Shown here: in pieces, positions 6,807 to 15,231 of the stretch
How positions within the stretch are numbered: the stretch's first letter is position 1
Layout: each line of letters opens with the position of its first letter
NCBI RefSeq assembly: GCF_027925525.1
Contig: NZ_BSDJ01000050.1
Coordinates: 1-35,192, forward strand
DNA: 35,192 bases
From: Paenibacillus tyrphae
Lineage (GTDB): Bacteria; Bacillota; Bacilli; Paenibacillales; NBRC-103111
Direction: 5' to 3'
Program-made: the position numbers and the translations under genes
Notes under the pieces: generated by a model
Seen by the model: the letters and a program-made list of their open reading frames with translations, nothing else
Told to the model about the DNA's origin: nothing
Databases searched by the model: none

Positions 6807-8039
6807 GTGTTGAAATTTAGATCACACAATGAACAGAACACAGAACAAGCTGTAGATAAAAAGGCTTTACTATTCGGTCTTATGTCTGTGTTTCTTTGCG
6901 GAATAGGCTTCAGTATCATAACACCCGTCGTCCCATTTTTAGTGCAGCCTTATATAAGCAATCCGGGAGATCAAGCCATAGTTGTTACGCTGCTGACCTC
7001 TGTTTATGCAGTCTGCGTGTTTTTTGCGGCCCCCGGACTTGGAGCTTTGAGCGACAGATATGGCCGTCGTCCATTACTCTTAGTATGCCTTTTGGGTTCC
7101 GCACTCGGGTACTTCGTTTTTGGCATGGGAGGAGCTCTATGGGTACTATTTGCCGGGCGCATAATCGAAGGTATAGCAGGCGGGAGCATAAGCACTCTCT
7201 TCGCATATTTTGCAGACATCACTCCTAGAGAACAGCGCACCAAATACTTTGGGTGGGTGAGTGCGGTTGCAGGTGCAGGCTCTGCCATTGGCCCAGCTCT
7301 AGGCGGGTTGATTGCCAAGTTTGGTTATTCTGCACCTATGTATTTTGGTGCCATAATAACTTTATTAAATGTTGTTTATGGATACTTTTTTATGTCTGAG
7401 AGCCTTGACAAGAATAATAGACTGAAAAAGATTACCTTTGTAAGACTGAATCCATTCACACAGCTTGTAAACGTACTTTCCATGAAAAACTTAAAAAGGC
7501 TGCTTGTTTCAGCGTTCTTAATTTGGATGCCCAACGGATCTTTACAAGCCGTTTTTTCACAATTTACAATAGATACTTTCAATTGGGCACCTGCACTAAT
7601 CGGGCTTATGTTTTCAATTATGGGCGTCCAAGACATCATTTCCCAAGGCTTCATCATGCCAAAGCTTTTGAAAAAACTCAGTGATGCACAGATCGCAATT
7701 CTTGGAATGGCTTCGGAGATTATAGGCTACAGTCTTATTGCAGCTTCGGCTTTGTTCTCATTCTATCCTCTTGTTATCGCTGGAATGTTTATATTTGGTT
7801 TTGGCGATTCGATCTTCGGGCCTTCATTCAATGGGATGCTCTCCAAGTCTGTCGATTCTCGCGAACAAGGAAGGATTCAAGGGGGGAGCCAATCTATTCA
7901 GGCTTTAGCAAGAATAATTGGGCCTATCTTTGGGGGTCAAATCTATGTATCACTTGGTCATGCCGCACCCGCTTTTATGGGGATGATCCTTATAGCAGCG
8001 GCAATACCAGTTTTGTATAAGGGTACGCATATGGAATGA
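6807..8039 (+). CDS. MFS drug/solute efflux transporter, TetA-like
   Basis: A 410-residue membrane protein with about 12 hydrophobic segments, translated from GTG 6807 with AGGGGAG 7 bases upstream. The motif between TM2 and TM3, GALSDRYGRRPLLL (about residues 79-92), is the classic MFS motif A. The N-terminal half also carries GRIIEGIAGGS, as in the DHA1/TetA group, and PALGGLIAKFG, which matches motif C of proton antiporters. The C-terminal half is shorter in loops but complete. Expected role: proton-driven export of a drug or toxic metabolite. It follows a MarR gene, and two operator-like repeats cover its promoter, so it is probably derepressed by the compound it exports. The substrate cannot be read from the sequence. 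Confidence 0.9.
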   Translation: MLKFRSHNEQNTEQAVDKKALLFGLMSVFLCGIGFSIITPVVPFLVQPYISNPGDQAIVVTLLTSVYAVCVFFAAPGLGALSDRYGRRPLLLVCLLGSALGYFVFGMGGALWVLFAGRIIEGIAGGSISTLFAYFADITPREQRTKYFGWVSAVAGAGSAIGPALGGLIAKFGYSAPMYFGAIITLLNVVYGYFFMSESLDKNNRLKKITFVRLNPFTQLVNVLSMKNLKRLLVSAFLIWMPNGSLQAVFSQFTIDTFNWAPALIGLMFSIMGVQDIISQGFIMPKLLKKLSDAQIAILGMASEIIGYSLIAASALFSFYPLVIAGMFIFGFGDSIFGPSFNGMLSKSVDSREQGRIQGGSQSIQALARIIGPIFGGQIYVSLGHAAPAFMGMILIAAAIPVLYKGTHME

Positions 8040-8147
8040 CAATGCAACAGAGCCATTTGCGGCAATTTCAGCGGCAAGATTAAGAAGGCAATAAAGCGTG
8101 TGTTGTCGAATTAACTCATAAACCACATTGTAAGGAGCGACAATACT

Positions 8148-9104
8148 GTGACTTTGATAAAAACCTTTACCGAGGGTGACGAAATCATCGGATTTTATTT
8201 GCTGAAGAACGCCGTTATCAAGCAAACGAATTCAACACCTCCAAAAGATTATTTTGATTTTGTCTTGGCTGATACTAGTGGAGAGATTCCAGCGAAGCTC
8301 TGGGAGGTTACTCCTGTCGATAAAGAGACATATTTCCCGATGATGCTAGTGAAGGTGCAGGGACTTGTTCAATTGTATCGTGAAAAGCCTCAGATGAAGA
8401 TAAACCGAATTCGGAAGGCAACTGAGGAGGATGGGTATACGCTGACGGATTTTATCAGATCAGCACCGATTCAACCGGTAGATCTTGTACATATGATCAA
8501 GCAAACTGCTGCAAGCATTCAGGATAGCGAACTTAGAAGCGTGGTGGAGTTCTGTATCTGCAAGGTAGAAGAGGGGCTTATGCATTATCCGGCTGCTAAG
8601 GGAATGCATCACGCTTACTATGCGGGGCTAGCTTATCATATTTGCCGGATGCTGGAGCTCGGTGAATTTGTGGCAAAGCAGCGTCCTTTCCTTAATCTCG
8701 ACCTAATCAAAGCCGGCATTATTTTGCACGACATAGCAAAACCTGAGGAGATGAACGCAGAGCTCGGGATTGTGACGGATTATAGCTTTAAAGGGAAGCT
8801 GCTGGGGCATATTTCGTTAGCGGCAAACTGGATTATTGAAGCTGCTATTGCTTTGGATTTGGATATCTCGAGTGAGAAAATCGTTATACTCCAACACTTG
8901 GTTCTTTCTCATCACAATCTCGGAGAATGGGGCAGTCCGGTGCAGCCGCAAATACCTGAGGCCGTAGCGCTGCATTATATCGATACGCTGGATGCAAAGC
9001 TTCAGGCTGTTGAGGATGCATTAGATTCGACGCCTGATTCGGAGGAGTGGACGCAGCCACTTAGGATCATTGAGAATAAACCAATTTACCGGATGAGAAA
9101 ATAA
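8148..9104 (+). CDS. yhaM: YhaM-type 3'-5' exoribonuclease (OB-fold plus HD domain)
   Basis: A 318-residue protein, close to the usual 314 of YhaM. GTG 8148 follows AAGGAG by 11 bases. Residues 1-90 form an OB-fold nucleic-acid-binding domain (DYFDFVLADTSGEIPAKLW is typical). Residues about 160-285 form the HD phosphohydrolase domain: H in MHHAYYAG, the HD pair in GIILHDIAKPEE, H in LGHISLA and H in LSHHNLGEWGSPV. YhaM trims RNA 3' ends in Firmicutes in a manganese-dependent way. It is followed by two terminators and appears to be a single gene. A heavily damaged copy with strong DNA identity sits at 101-679 in the same orientation. This copy has no visible damage. Confidence 0.92.
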   Translation: MTLIKTFTEGDEIIGFYLLKNAVIKQTNSTPPKDYFDFVLADTSGEIPAKLWEVTPVDKETYFPMMLVKVQGLVQLYREKPQMKINRIRKATEEDGYTLTDFIRSAPIQPVDLVHMIKQTAASIQDSELRSVVEFCICKVEEGLMHYPAAKGMHHAYYAGLAYHICRMLELGEFVAKQRPFLNLDLIKAGIILHDIAKPEEMNAELGIVTDYSFKGKLLGHISLAANWIIEAAIALDLDISSEKIVILQHLVLSHHNLGEWGSPVQPQIPEAVALHYIDTLDAKLQAVEDALDSTPDSEEWTQPLRIIENKPIYRMRK

Positions 9105-9127
9105 ATGCATCCTGGCGTTAGTTGGAT

Positions 9128-9157
9128 AGCTGCCGATATTCCCCAGGCAGCTTTTTC
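9128..9157 (+). terminator. Rho-independent terminator of yhaM
   Basis: AGCTGCC (9128-9134) pairs exactly with GGCAGCT (9146-9152), followed by TTTTT. It begins 24 bases after the yhaM stop codon. Confidence 0.85.
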
Positions 9158-9186
9158 CGTGCTAAAGGACTAGTACAAATGTGCAT

Positions 9187-9210
9187 ACCGCGTAAATCGC
9201 GGTTTTTTTT
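9187..9210 (+). terminator. Second terminator hairpin upstream of the liv operon
   Basis: ACCGCG (9187-9192) pairs with CGCGGT (9198-9203), followed by a run of eight T. It may back up the yhaM terminator. The remaining stretch to 9370 should hold the liv promoter, but I see no convincing -35/-10 pair or operator in it. Confidence 0.75.
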
Positions 9211-9370
9211 ATTTTACCAGCTAATAATGAATATCTTCAAATACCTCTTGAAATAAACCATTGGATGTAGTACTAGTTGCTCGCGCTGAATAATAGTATT
9301 AAGAACAACTGCATGTTTTTACACATACGCTTACACCAATAGGGAATGGAACGCCATGAGGAGGGTATTT

Positions 9371-10585
9371 ATGAAACAGCAACGTAGGGGAAAAGGAACT
9401 AGGACAAAAGCGCTGCATCTGCTAATGGGGTTCGCGCTAGCGGGACTCGTAGCGGGATGCGGAGGGACGCAAGGAGAGACGGGAAAGTCGGCCGATGCGT
9501 TAGCAGGGGACGTTATTAAAATCGGAGCCAACTTAGAGCTTTCCGGTTCGGTAGCTTCATACGGTCAGTCGATTGCCGAGGGTATCGATCTGGCTGTCGA
9601 AAACTTGAACAAAAGCGGCGGCATTAACGGTAAGAAATTGGCAGTCATCAAAGTGGACAATAAGTCGGATGCGGCTGAAGCAACCAACGCGGCGATTAAA
9701 TTGACCAGTCAAGATAAGGTGGCAGCTATTATCGGCGCAGCCACTAGCGGCAATACGGTTGCGCAGGCGCAAGTCGCAACCAATAACAAAACCGTGCTTC
9801 TGACGCCTACAGGCACCAGTCTGAATATCACTGCGAAAGCGGACGGGAGCGTCAACGATTATATGTTCCGGACCTGCTTTATCGATCCGTTTCAAGGTCG
9901 CGTTGCCGCCAACTTTGCAGCCGGCGAACTGAAGGTGAAGTCGGCGGCGATCTTTGCAGACAGTGCCAGTGAGTATGCGAAAGGGCTGGCGGCTTCTTTC
10001 AAAGAAACGTTCACGAAGGGCGGAGGGACGATCGTTGCCCAAGAAGCGTATGTCGCGAAGGACACCGATTTCCGCGCGACATTGACTCGCATTAAATCGC
10101 TGAACCCGGATTCGATCTTTATCCCCGGCTATTATGAAGAAGTAGGCTTGATCGTGAAGCAAGCGCGCGAATTGGGAATTACCATACCGCTTATCGGAGC
10201 TGACGGATGGGATTCTCCCAAATTAGTGGATTTGGCTGGCGCCGCTGCTTTGAATAATACGTATATCGCCAATCATTATTCGTCCGAAGACCCGGATAAG
10301 ATGATTCAGGATTTTGTCCAAGCGTACAAAGGCAAGTACAGCGGCAAATCTCCGGACGGGTTTAGCGCCTTAGGCTACGATTCGGTCTATTTGTTGGCGG
10401 ACGGCATCAAGCGCGCGGGCTCGACCGACGGAAGCAAAATTAAGGACGCTTTAGCGCAAACGAAAGATTTGCAGTTGGTTACCGGCAAAATTACGGTCGA
10501 TAAGCAGCACAATCCGATCAAGACGGCAACTGTGCTGGAATATAAAGATGGGAAGCAAACGTTTAGAACTAAAGTGAATCCATAA
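9371..10585 (+). CDS. livJ: Branched-chain amino-acid ABC transporter, substrate-binding lipoprotein
   Basis: A 404-residue lipoprotein. ATG 9371 is preferred over ATG 9356 because GAGGAGGG (9358-9365) overlaps the upstream one and is ideally spaced from this one. Residues 1-28 are a lipoprotein signal ending in LVAGC, so the mature protein is anchored by a lipidated Cys. The rest is a type I periplasmic-binding fold of the Leu/Ile/Val family: IKIGANLELSGSVASYGQ at the start of the mature domain, then KSDAAEATNAAIKL and IGAATSGNTVA, and later LIGADGWDSP. It captures branched-chain or related amino acids outside the membrane and delivers them to LivHMGF, encoded directly after it. A GC-rich hairpin-like stretch between this gene and livH may raise expression of the binding protein relative to the channel. 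Confidence 0.92.
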   Translation: MKQQRRGKGTRTKALHLLMGFALAGLVAGCGGTQGETGKSADALAGDVIKIGANLELSGSVASYGQSIAEGIDLAVENLNKSGGINGKKLAVIKVDNKSDAAEATNAAIKLTSQDKVAAIIGAATSGNTVAQAQVATNNKTVLLTPTGTSLNITAKADGSVNDYMFRTCFIDPFQGRVAANFAAGELKVKSAAIFADSASEYAKGLAASFKETFTKGGGTIVAQEAYVAKDTDFRATLTRIKSLNPDSIFIPGYYEEVGLIVKQARELGITIPLIGADGWDSPKLVDLAGAAALNNTYIANHYSSEDPDKMIQDFVQAYKGKYSGKSPDGFSALGYDSVYLLADGIKRAGSTDGSKIKDALAQTKDLQLVTGKITVDKQHNPIKTATVLEYKDGKQTFRTKVNP

Positions 10586-10677
10586 AGCATTCGACAGGGC
10601 CACGGGGGGGCCTCCTCCCGTTGCGCTTTTTGAAGATCAATCAAATTCGAGTCTGAGCGGTTCGGAGGTTGAGTGTG

Positions 10678-11553
10678 ATGGACTGGGCACAGCAGATTGT
10701 CAACGGCATTTCGCTCGGGAGCATTTATGCGTTAATTGCGCTGGGATACACGATGGTTTATGGCATTATCAAACTGATTAATTTCGCTCATGGCGATGTC
10801 TTCATGATTGGTGCGTTTGTTGGCTTTTATGCAATTAAGGGATGGGGCATGGGTATCGTCCCCGCTTTGCTGCTCTCGATGGTGGTGTGCGCAATTCTTG
10901 GCGTGGTGATTGAAAAGGTCGCCTACAAGCGGCTGCGGAACGCGACGAGAATCGCTGCGTTGATTACGGCAATCGGCGTATCGCTTCTTATTGAATACGG
11001 CACGCTTTATCTTCGTGGCGCCCAACCTGAAGCTTACCCGAACGCATTCCCGAATCAGTTTTTTACTATTTTTGGCGCCTCGATCAGCAGCCAATCGCTG
11101 TATATTTTGCTGATTTCTATCGTCTTAATGATCATTTTGCAATGGGTGGTGTATCGGACTCGAATTGGCAAGGCGATGCGCGCCGTATCTTATGACGCGG
11201 AAGCAGCACGTTTGATGGGCGTCCAAGTAGACCGGACGATATCGGCTACTTTCGCCATCGGTTCTGCACTGGCAGGAGCAGCAGGCGTTATCTTCGGGAT
11301 GTACTATACGAAAATAGAACCGTTGATGGGCGTCGTCCCTGGACTCAAAGCTTTCGTTGCCGCTGTTCTGGGCGGTATCGGCATTATTCCCGGTGCCGTC
11401 ATCGGCGGCCTCGTGCTGGGAACGGTAGAAACGTTTGTAAGCGCTTTGGGCTATTCTCCGTGGAGGGATGCCGCGGCCTTTATTATTCTTATTTTGATCC
11501 TGATTTTCAGACCGTCTGGCGTGCTGGGGAAAAATATGCGAGAGAAAGTTTAG
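10678..11553 (+). CDS. livH: Branched-chain amino-acid ABC transporter permease LivH
   Basis: A 291-residue inner-membrane permease with about eight hydrophobic segments. ATG 10678 is chosen because CGGAGG (10663-10668) is 9 bases away; the in-frame TTG 10669 touches the site. It opens with the family's hallmark: QQIVNGISLGSIYALIALGY, then MVYGIIKLINFAHGD. The EAA-like loop is AVSYDAEAARLMGVQVDR. The end has AVLGGIGIIPGAVIGGLVLG, typical of LivH. It pairs with LivM to form the channel. It is second in the liv operon, with livM beginning 11 bases after its stop. Confidence 0.93.
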   Translation: MDWAQQIVNGISLGSIYALIALGYTMVYGIIKLINFAHGDVFMIGAFVGFYAIKGWGMGIVPALLLSMVVCAILGVVIEKVAYKRLRNATRIAALITAIGVSLLIEYGTLYLRGAQPEAYPNAFPNQFFTIFGASISSQSLYILLISIVLMIILQWVVYRTRIGKAMRAVSYDAEAARLMGVQVDRTISATFAIGSALAGAAGVIFGMYYTKIEPLMGVVPGLKAFVAAVLGGIGIIPGAVIGGLVLGTVETFVSALGYSPWRDAAAFIILILILIFRPSGVLGKNMREKV

Positions 11554-11564
11554 GTGACGCAGAG

Positions 11565-12515
11565 ATGAAAAATAAGGCAGCATTTTGGTTATTTCTCATT
11601 CTATCTGCAGTCACTTATGGCAGCGTTCAATTGCTGATCAGCGTGGAATGGTTAACCTCTTTTTATACGAATGCCTTGATTTTTATCGCGATCAATATAA
11701 TCTTAGCCGTCAGCCTGCATCTGGTCATTGGGATAACGGGGCAGTTTTCTATCGGCCATGCCGGGTTTTTAGCTGTTGGCGCCTATGTCGCTGCTATGGC
11801 GACCATGAAATTTCATCTTCCGTTTCCTGTCGCATTGCTAGCCGGAGGAGCCGTGGCTGCATGTTCAGGCTTGCTGGTCGGCATACCGAGCTTGCGCCTG
11901 AAGGGCGATTATTTGGCGATTGCCACGCTGGGCTTCGGCGAGATTATTCGGGTCGTATTCATTAACATGGAATATGTCGGGGGCGCGGCCGGCATGCAGG
12001 TGGCGCATTTGACAACCTGGACAACGACGTTCTTATGTCTCTTTATTACCATGCTGGTCATTATGAACTTTACGAATTCAACACATGGACGGGCATGCAT
12101 ATCGATCCGTGAAAATGAAATTGCCGCCGATGCGATGGGGATCAACACCACGTACTACAAAGTGGTCGCCTTTACGATCGGTTCTTTTTTCGCGGGAATT
12201 GCCGGCGGGCTGTATGCCCATAACTTTTATATGATTCAACCGACAAATTTCGGGTTTTTGAAGTCGTTTGACATCTTAATCTTTGTCGTTCTAGGAGGGC
12301 TAGGTAGTTTATCGGGCGCCGTCTTGGCGGCGATATTGCTGACCATTGTGTCTACCTTCCTGCAAGGCTATCCGGAAACGCGAATGATTATTTACAGCGT
12401 CATCCTGATCGTTGTCATGCTGTATCGGCCGCAGGGATTGATGGGGACCACGGAAATAACCTCATACTTGCGCAAGTGGACGGCGATAAAACGGAGGGAT
12501 GCGTATGGAAAATAA
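11565..12515 (+). CDS. livM: Branched-chain amino-acid ABC transporter permease LivM
   Basis: A 316-residue permease. ATG 11565 is used because the frame upstream of it overlaps livH and has no ribosome site, while AGGTGA lies about 7 bases before this ATG. It has about nine hydrophobic segments. Family marks include LVIGITGQFSIGHAGFLAVG near residues 45-65, RLKGDYLAIATLGFGEIIR, the EAA-like loop SIRENEIAADAMGINTTYYK, and VVLGGLGSLSGAVLAA near the end. It forms the membrane channel with LivH. Its last 11 bases overlap livG, so translation of the two is probably coupled. Confidence 0.93.
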   Translation: MKNKAAFWLFLILSAVTYGSVQLLISVEWLTSFYTNALIFIAINIILAVSLHLVIGITGQFSIGHAGFLAVGAYVAAMATMKFHLPFPVALLAGGAVAACSGLLVGIPSLRLKGDYLAIATLGFGEIIRVVFINMEYVGGAAGMQVAHLTTWTTTFLCLFITMLVIMNFTNSTHGRACISIRENEIAADAMGINTTYYKVVAFTIGSFFAGIAGGLYAHNFYMIQPTNFGFLKSFDILIFVVLGGLGSLSGAVLAAILLTIVSTFLQGYPETRMIIYSVILIVVMLYRPQGLMGTTEITSYLRKWTAIKRRDAYGK

Positions 12516-13308
12516 CCCATTGCTCCACGTTCGCGGTGTCAGTATGCAATTTGGCGGGTTGAAAGCCGTTTCCGGTCTTCATATGGAAATCCGCAAAGGC
12601 GAGCTGGTAGGGCTTATCGGACCGAATGGGGCCGGAAAAACGACCAGTTTTAATTTGTTGACCGGTGTGTACGTACCGACAGAAGGAGAAATCTTACTTG
12701 AAGGAAAGCGACTGAACGGTCTTGCTCCTTATCAAATTACCCGCATGGGCATTAGCCGGACTTTCCAAAATATTCGCCTTTTTAATGAGATTTCCGTATT
12801 GGACAACGTAAAAATCGCCTACCATTCCTTGGCCAAGCATTCGATGGTGAGCTCTATTTTGCGGCTTCCGTCCCATTTTGCCGGTGAGAAAGAAATGGAA
12901 GAGAAGGCGATTCAGTTTCTGCGGATGTTCCAATTGGAAACTTGCCTGCATGAAACGGCTAAGAACTTGCCTTACGGACAACAGCGCCGTCTGGAAATCG
13001 TCAGGGCGTTGGCCGCCGGGCCCAAGTTGCTCTTGCTGGACGAACCTGCGGCAGGCATGAATCAACAAGAGACGCACCAGCTCATGGAATTGATCGCGTT
13101 TATCCGCCATGAACTGGATTTGACGATCTTGTTGATTGAGCATGATATGAAGCTGGTCATGGGCATCTGCGAGCGGATTTACGTACTGGATCACGGACAG
13201 CTTATTGCGCAAGGAACGCCGGAGGACATCCGCAACCATGTCAAGGTGATCGAGGCCTACTTGGGAGAGGAGGTAGCAAGCAACCATGTTGAACCTGGAG
13301 CAAATTGA
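12505..13308 (+). CDS. livG: Branched-chain amino-acid ABC transporter ATPase LivG
   Basis: A 267-residue ATP-binding subunit. ATG 12505 is preferred to ATG 12499 because GGAGGG ends at 12498, leaving 6 bases to the former and none to the latter. Walker A is GPNGAGKT (near residue 37), the Q-loop is in SRTFQNIRLF, the signature region is LPYGQQRRLEI in place of the usual LSGGQ, as is common for LivG, and Walker B is LLLLDEPAAGMN. The switch His is in LLIEHDMKLVM. The C-terminal extension IEAYLGEE is typical of the family. The start overlaps livM and the end overlaps livF, so the operon is tightly packed. Confidence 0.94.
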   Translation: MENNPLLHVRGVSMQFGGLKAVSGLHMEIRKGELVGLIGPNGAGKTTSFNLLTGVYVPTEGEILLEGKRLNGLAPYQITRMGISRTFQNIRLFNEISVLDNVKIAYHSLAKHSMVSSILRLPSHFAGEKEMEEKAIQFLRMFQLETCLHETAKNLPYGQQRRLEIVRALAAGPKLLLLDEPAAGMNQQETHQLMELIAFIRHELDLTILLIEHDMKLVMGICERIYVLDHGQLIAQGTPEDIRNHVKVIEAYLGEEVASNHVEPGAN

Positions 13309-13990
13309 TGTGTACTACGGGCATATTCAAGCTCTGAAAGGGGTCACGCTGGATGTTCGTCATGGCGAAATTGTTACCTTGATTGGAGCCAACGGGGCAG
13401 GCAAAAGTACACTTTTGAAAACGATTTCTGGTCTGCTAAAGCCTAACCGGGGTTCCATCCATTATACCGGCGTTTCGATGAACGGGAAAACGGCGCAAGA
13501 TATTGTCAAAGCGGGAATTTCCCATGTACCGGAAGGCCGCCGTGTGTTTGCGAATATGTCCGTGCTGGAAAATTTGGAATTGGGCGCCTACGTTAGAAGA
13601 GATACCATTGGTATTCGGCATGATTTGCAAAAAGTATTCGAACTCTTCCCGCGTCTGCATGAGCGTCGCAAGCAGCTATCCGGGACGCTGTCCGGCGGTG
13701 AACAGCAAATGTTAGCTATGGGACGGGCGCTGATGGCGCGCCCCAAGCTCCTGCTGCTTGACGAGCCTTCCATGGGGCTTGCGCCGCTGCTTGTGAAAAC
13801 GATTTTTGCCATTATCGAAGAAATCAATCGCAACGGCACAACTGTTCTGCTGGTGGAACAAAATGCCAATCTGGCGTTATCCATCGCCACCCGCGTTTAT
13901 GTCATTGAAACAGGGAGCGTCGTCCTTTCCGGGACGCCGGAGGAGTTAGCCTCCAGTGAACAGGTCAAGATGGCTTATCTTGGCAGTTAG
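13286..13990 (+). CDS. livF: Branched-chain amino-acid ABC transporter ATPase LivF
   Basis: A 234-residue ATP-binding subunit, the normal LivF length. The ATG follows GAGGAGG and overlaps the livG end by 23 bases. Walker A is GANGAGKS, the region after it carries ISHVPEGRRVFANMSVLENL, a LivF hallmark, the signature is LSGGEQQ, Walker B is LLLLDEPSMGLAP, and the switch is VEQNANLAL. It ends with VKMAYLGS, typical for LivF. It pairs with LivG to drive import. It is the last gene of the operon; no obvious T-rich terminator follows, but the 12-bp inverted repeat at 14093-14121 could slow readthrough. Confidence 0.94.
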   Translation: MLNLEQIDVYYGHIQALKGVTLDVRHGEIVTLIGANGAGKSTLLKTISGLLKPNRGSIHYTGVSMNGKTAQDIVKAGISHVPEGRRVFANMSVLENLELGAYVRRDTIGIRHDLQKVFELFPRLHERRKQLSGTLSGGEQQMLAMGRALMARPKLLLLDEPSMGLAPLLVKTIFAIIEEINRNGTTVLLVEQNANLALSIATRVYVIETGSVVLSGTPEELASSEQVKMAYLGS

Positions 13991-14092
13991 CCGTTGCTGT
14001 CGTTGAATGGCCATATTCGGTGGGACTTGGCCAATGCCGCTGTAGGCATCTTGCGAGCAGCCGTCTGCGGAGAGGATCTGTTCGACTTTGAG

Positions 14093-14121
14093 AGTAAAGG
14101 AGCCATGAAGGCTCCTTTACT
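14093..14121. repeat. 12-bp perfect inverted repeat over the AHSA1-remnant stop
   Basis: AGTAAAGGAGCC (14093-14104) is an exact inverted copy of 14110-14121, with a 5-base loop. It contains the stop codon of the minus-strand AHSA1 remnant. There is no strong T run on either side, so it is at most a weak terminator between the converging livF and AHSA1 remnant. Confidence 0.6.
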
Positions 14122-14332
14122 GCTTCTGGTCGCGCAGGTGCGTCATCAGATCGTCCAGCGCATTGGACCAGCCGTCGTAAAAGTACTTATCGCCGGGGTG
14201 ACCGGCCAATCCGCGCAGGTGGAAGATCATCTCGGTGCGGTCGCCCTGTGCGGTGAGGGTTAGGGACACGACAGGGGAATTCTCGATGGGATCATCGGGG
14301 TAACCCCAGGTGAAGACGAGCCGTTCGAAAGG
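14117..14332 (-). pseudogene. 3' remnant of an AHSA1/SRPBCC-domain protein gene
   Basis: Read on the minus strand, an open stretch of about 70 codons ends at a stop at 14117-14119. It gives PFERLVFTWGY near its beginning, then VVSLTLTAQGDRTEMIFHL, and ends with FYDGWSNALDDLMTHLRDQ. This is the C-terminal half of the AHSA1-like SRPBCC fold: the ERLVFTW strand, the T-E-M strand, then the GWxxALDDL helix. The N-terminal half is missing. The frame continues upstream only to a stop at about 14363-14365 without family-like residues or a start. The intact family is about 140-160 residues, so roughly half is lost. Confidence 0.8.
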
Positions 14333-14468
14333 TAAAGGTAGGGTAGAATTGCAACGCCATTTTCATCCATGGTTAACGGCTATTTATTATTTTTCTCTAT
14401 TTTGCCAGAGTAACACATCCGCTTCACCTACAATATGATGAGTCTAGGAAATCTAAAGAGGTGAGCAA

Positions 14469-14912
14469 ATGGCAGTCGTAAAAGCCAGGAAACGGGATAT
14501 TGATATGTTGGCAAGGTTGCTTCGGGCTGAAGCTGAGACCGAAGGCGAACAGGGCATGCTCCTTGTTGGAAATGTTGGCATTAACCGAATAAGAGCGAAT
14601 TGCTCCGATTTTAAAGGAATCCGGACAATTCCTCAAATGATCAACCAGCCGCATGCGTTCGAAGCGTTGCTACATGGGTTGTACTATCAAAATGCAAGAG
14701 AGAGGGAACGCCGTCTGGCGAGACAGGCTGTGAATGGGGTGCGGAATTGGCCAGCCAAATTCTCCCTATGGTATTTCCGTCCAGGGACGTTCGAAAATCC
14801 CGGACCATGTCCGCCAACTTGGTATAATCAGCCGCTCGCAGGACGATGGAAGAAGCACTGTTTTTATGAACCGACCGCGAAAGAATGTGAAAATGTATAT
14901 AGTACGTTTTAA
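14469..14912 (+). CDS. cwlJ: CwlJ-type spore cortex-lytic cell wall hydrolase
   Basis: A 147-residue protein with AGAGGTGAG 6 bases before the ATG. It is a single SleB/CwlJ catalytic domain (Hydrolase_2): the LARLLRAEAETEGEQGMLLVGNV region carries the key glutamate, followed by VGINRI, then FEALLHGLYY, with NWPAKFSLWYFRP and a C-terminal CFYEPTAKE block. There is no signal peptide, as in B. subtilis CwlJ (142 residues), which is placed in the coat layer and degrades cortex peptidoglycan on germination. The partner gene gerQ, often next to cwlJ, is not seen here. It appears to be a single gene ending at the terminator at 14998. It is a strong sign that the host forms spores. Confidence 0.92.
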   Translation: MAVVKARKRDIDMLARLLRAEAETEGEQGMLLVGNVGINRIRANCSDFKGIRTIPQMINQPHAFEALLHGLYYQNARERERRLARQAVNGVRNWPAKFSLWYFRPGTFENPGPCPPTWYNQPLAGRWKKHCFYEPTAKECENVYSTF

Positions 14913-14997
14913 TATTATAAACGAAAAGAGCTCAGGATGGAGAATAAGTTGTTGTCGGGTTAGAAGTTGAACTAACGGGTATCATAGCGTAATGACT

Positions 14998-15034
14998 AGG
15001 GAGCAGATCGCTGCGTGACAGCTGCTCCCTGTTT
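14998..15034 (+). terminator. Rho-independent terminator after cwlJ
   Basis: AGGGAGCAG (14998-15006) pairs exactly with CTGCTCCCT (15022-15030), followed by GTTTT. The remainder of 14913-15231 holds no gene. A TATAAT at 15177-15182 could be the -10 of the helicase promoter, but no good -35 is at the right distance. Confidence 0.8.
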
Positions 15035-15231
15035 TCATTACTGTAACGGACAGCTTGTTGAATATTAATTCCAGTGAACCGTATCACAAATGACGCAAAT
15101 TTTTATGATAAAACAGGGAAGCCCAAGTAGAAAATTGCCGTTACAGAGAATGCAGCGCGCCACCTCGTATATGGTGTATAATACAAGAAGTGAAACTTCC
15201 GCATCGACGGTGGCATAACGAAGGAGATTTT

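Noticed and set aside
9557..10162. 201-codon minus-strand frame over livJ
   Set aside because: It overlaps a clear binding-protein gene and reads as codon-mirror sequence rich in Arg and Cys, without start signals.
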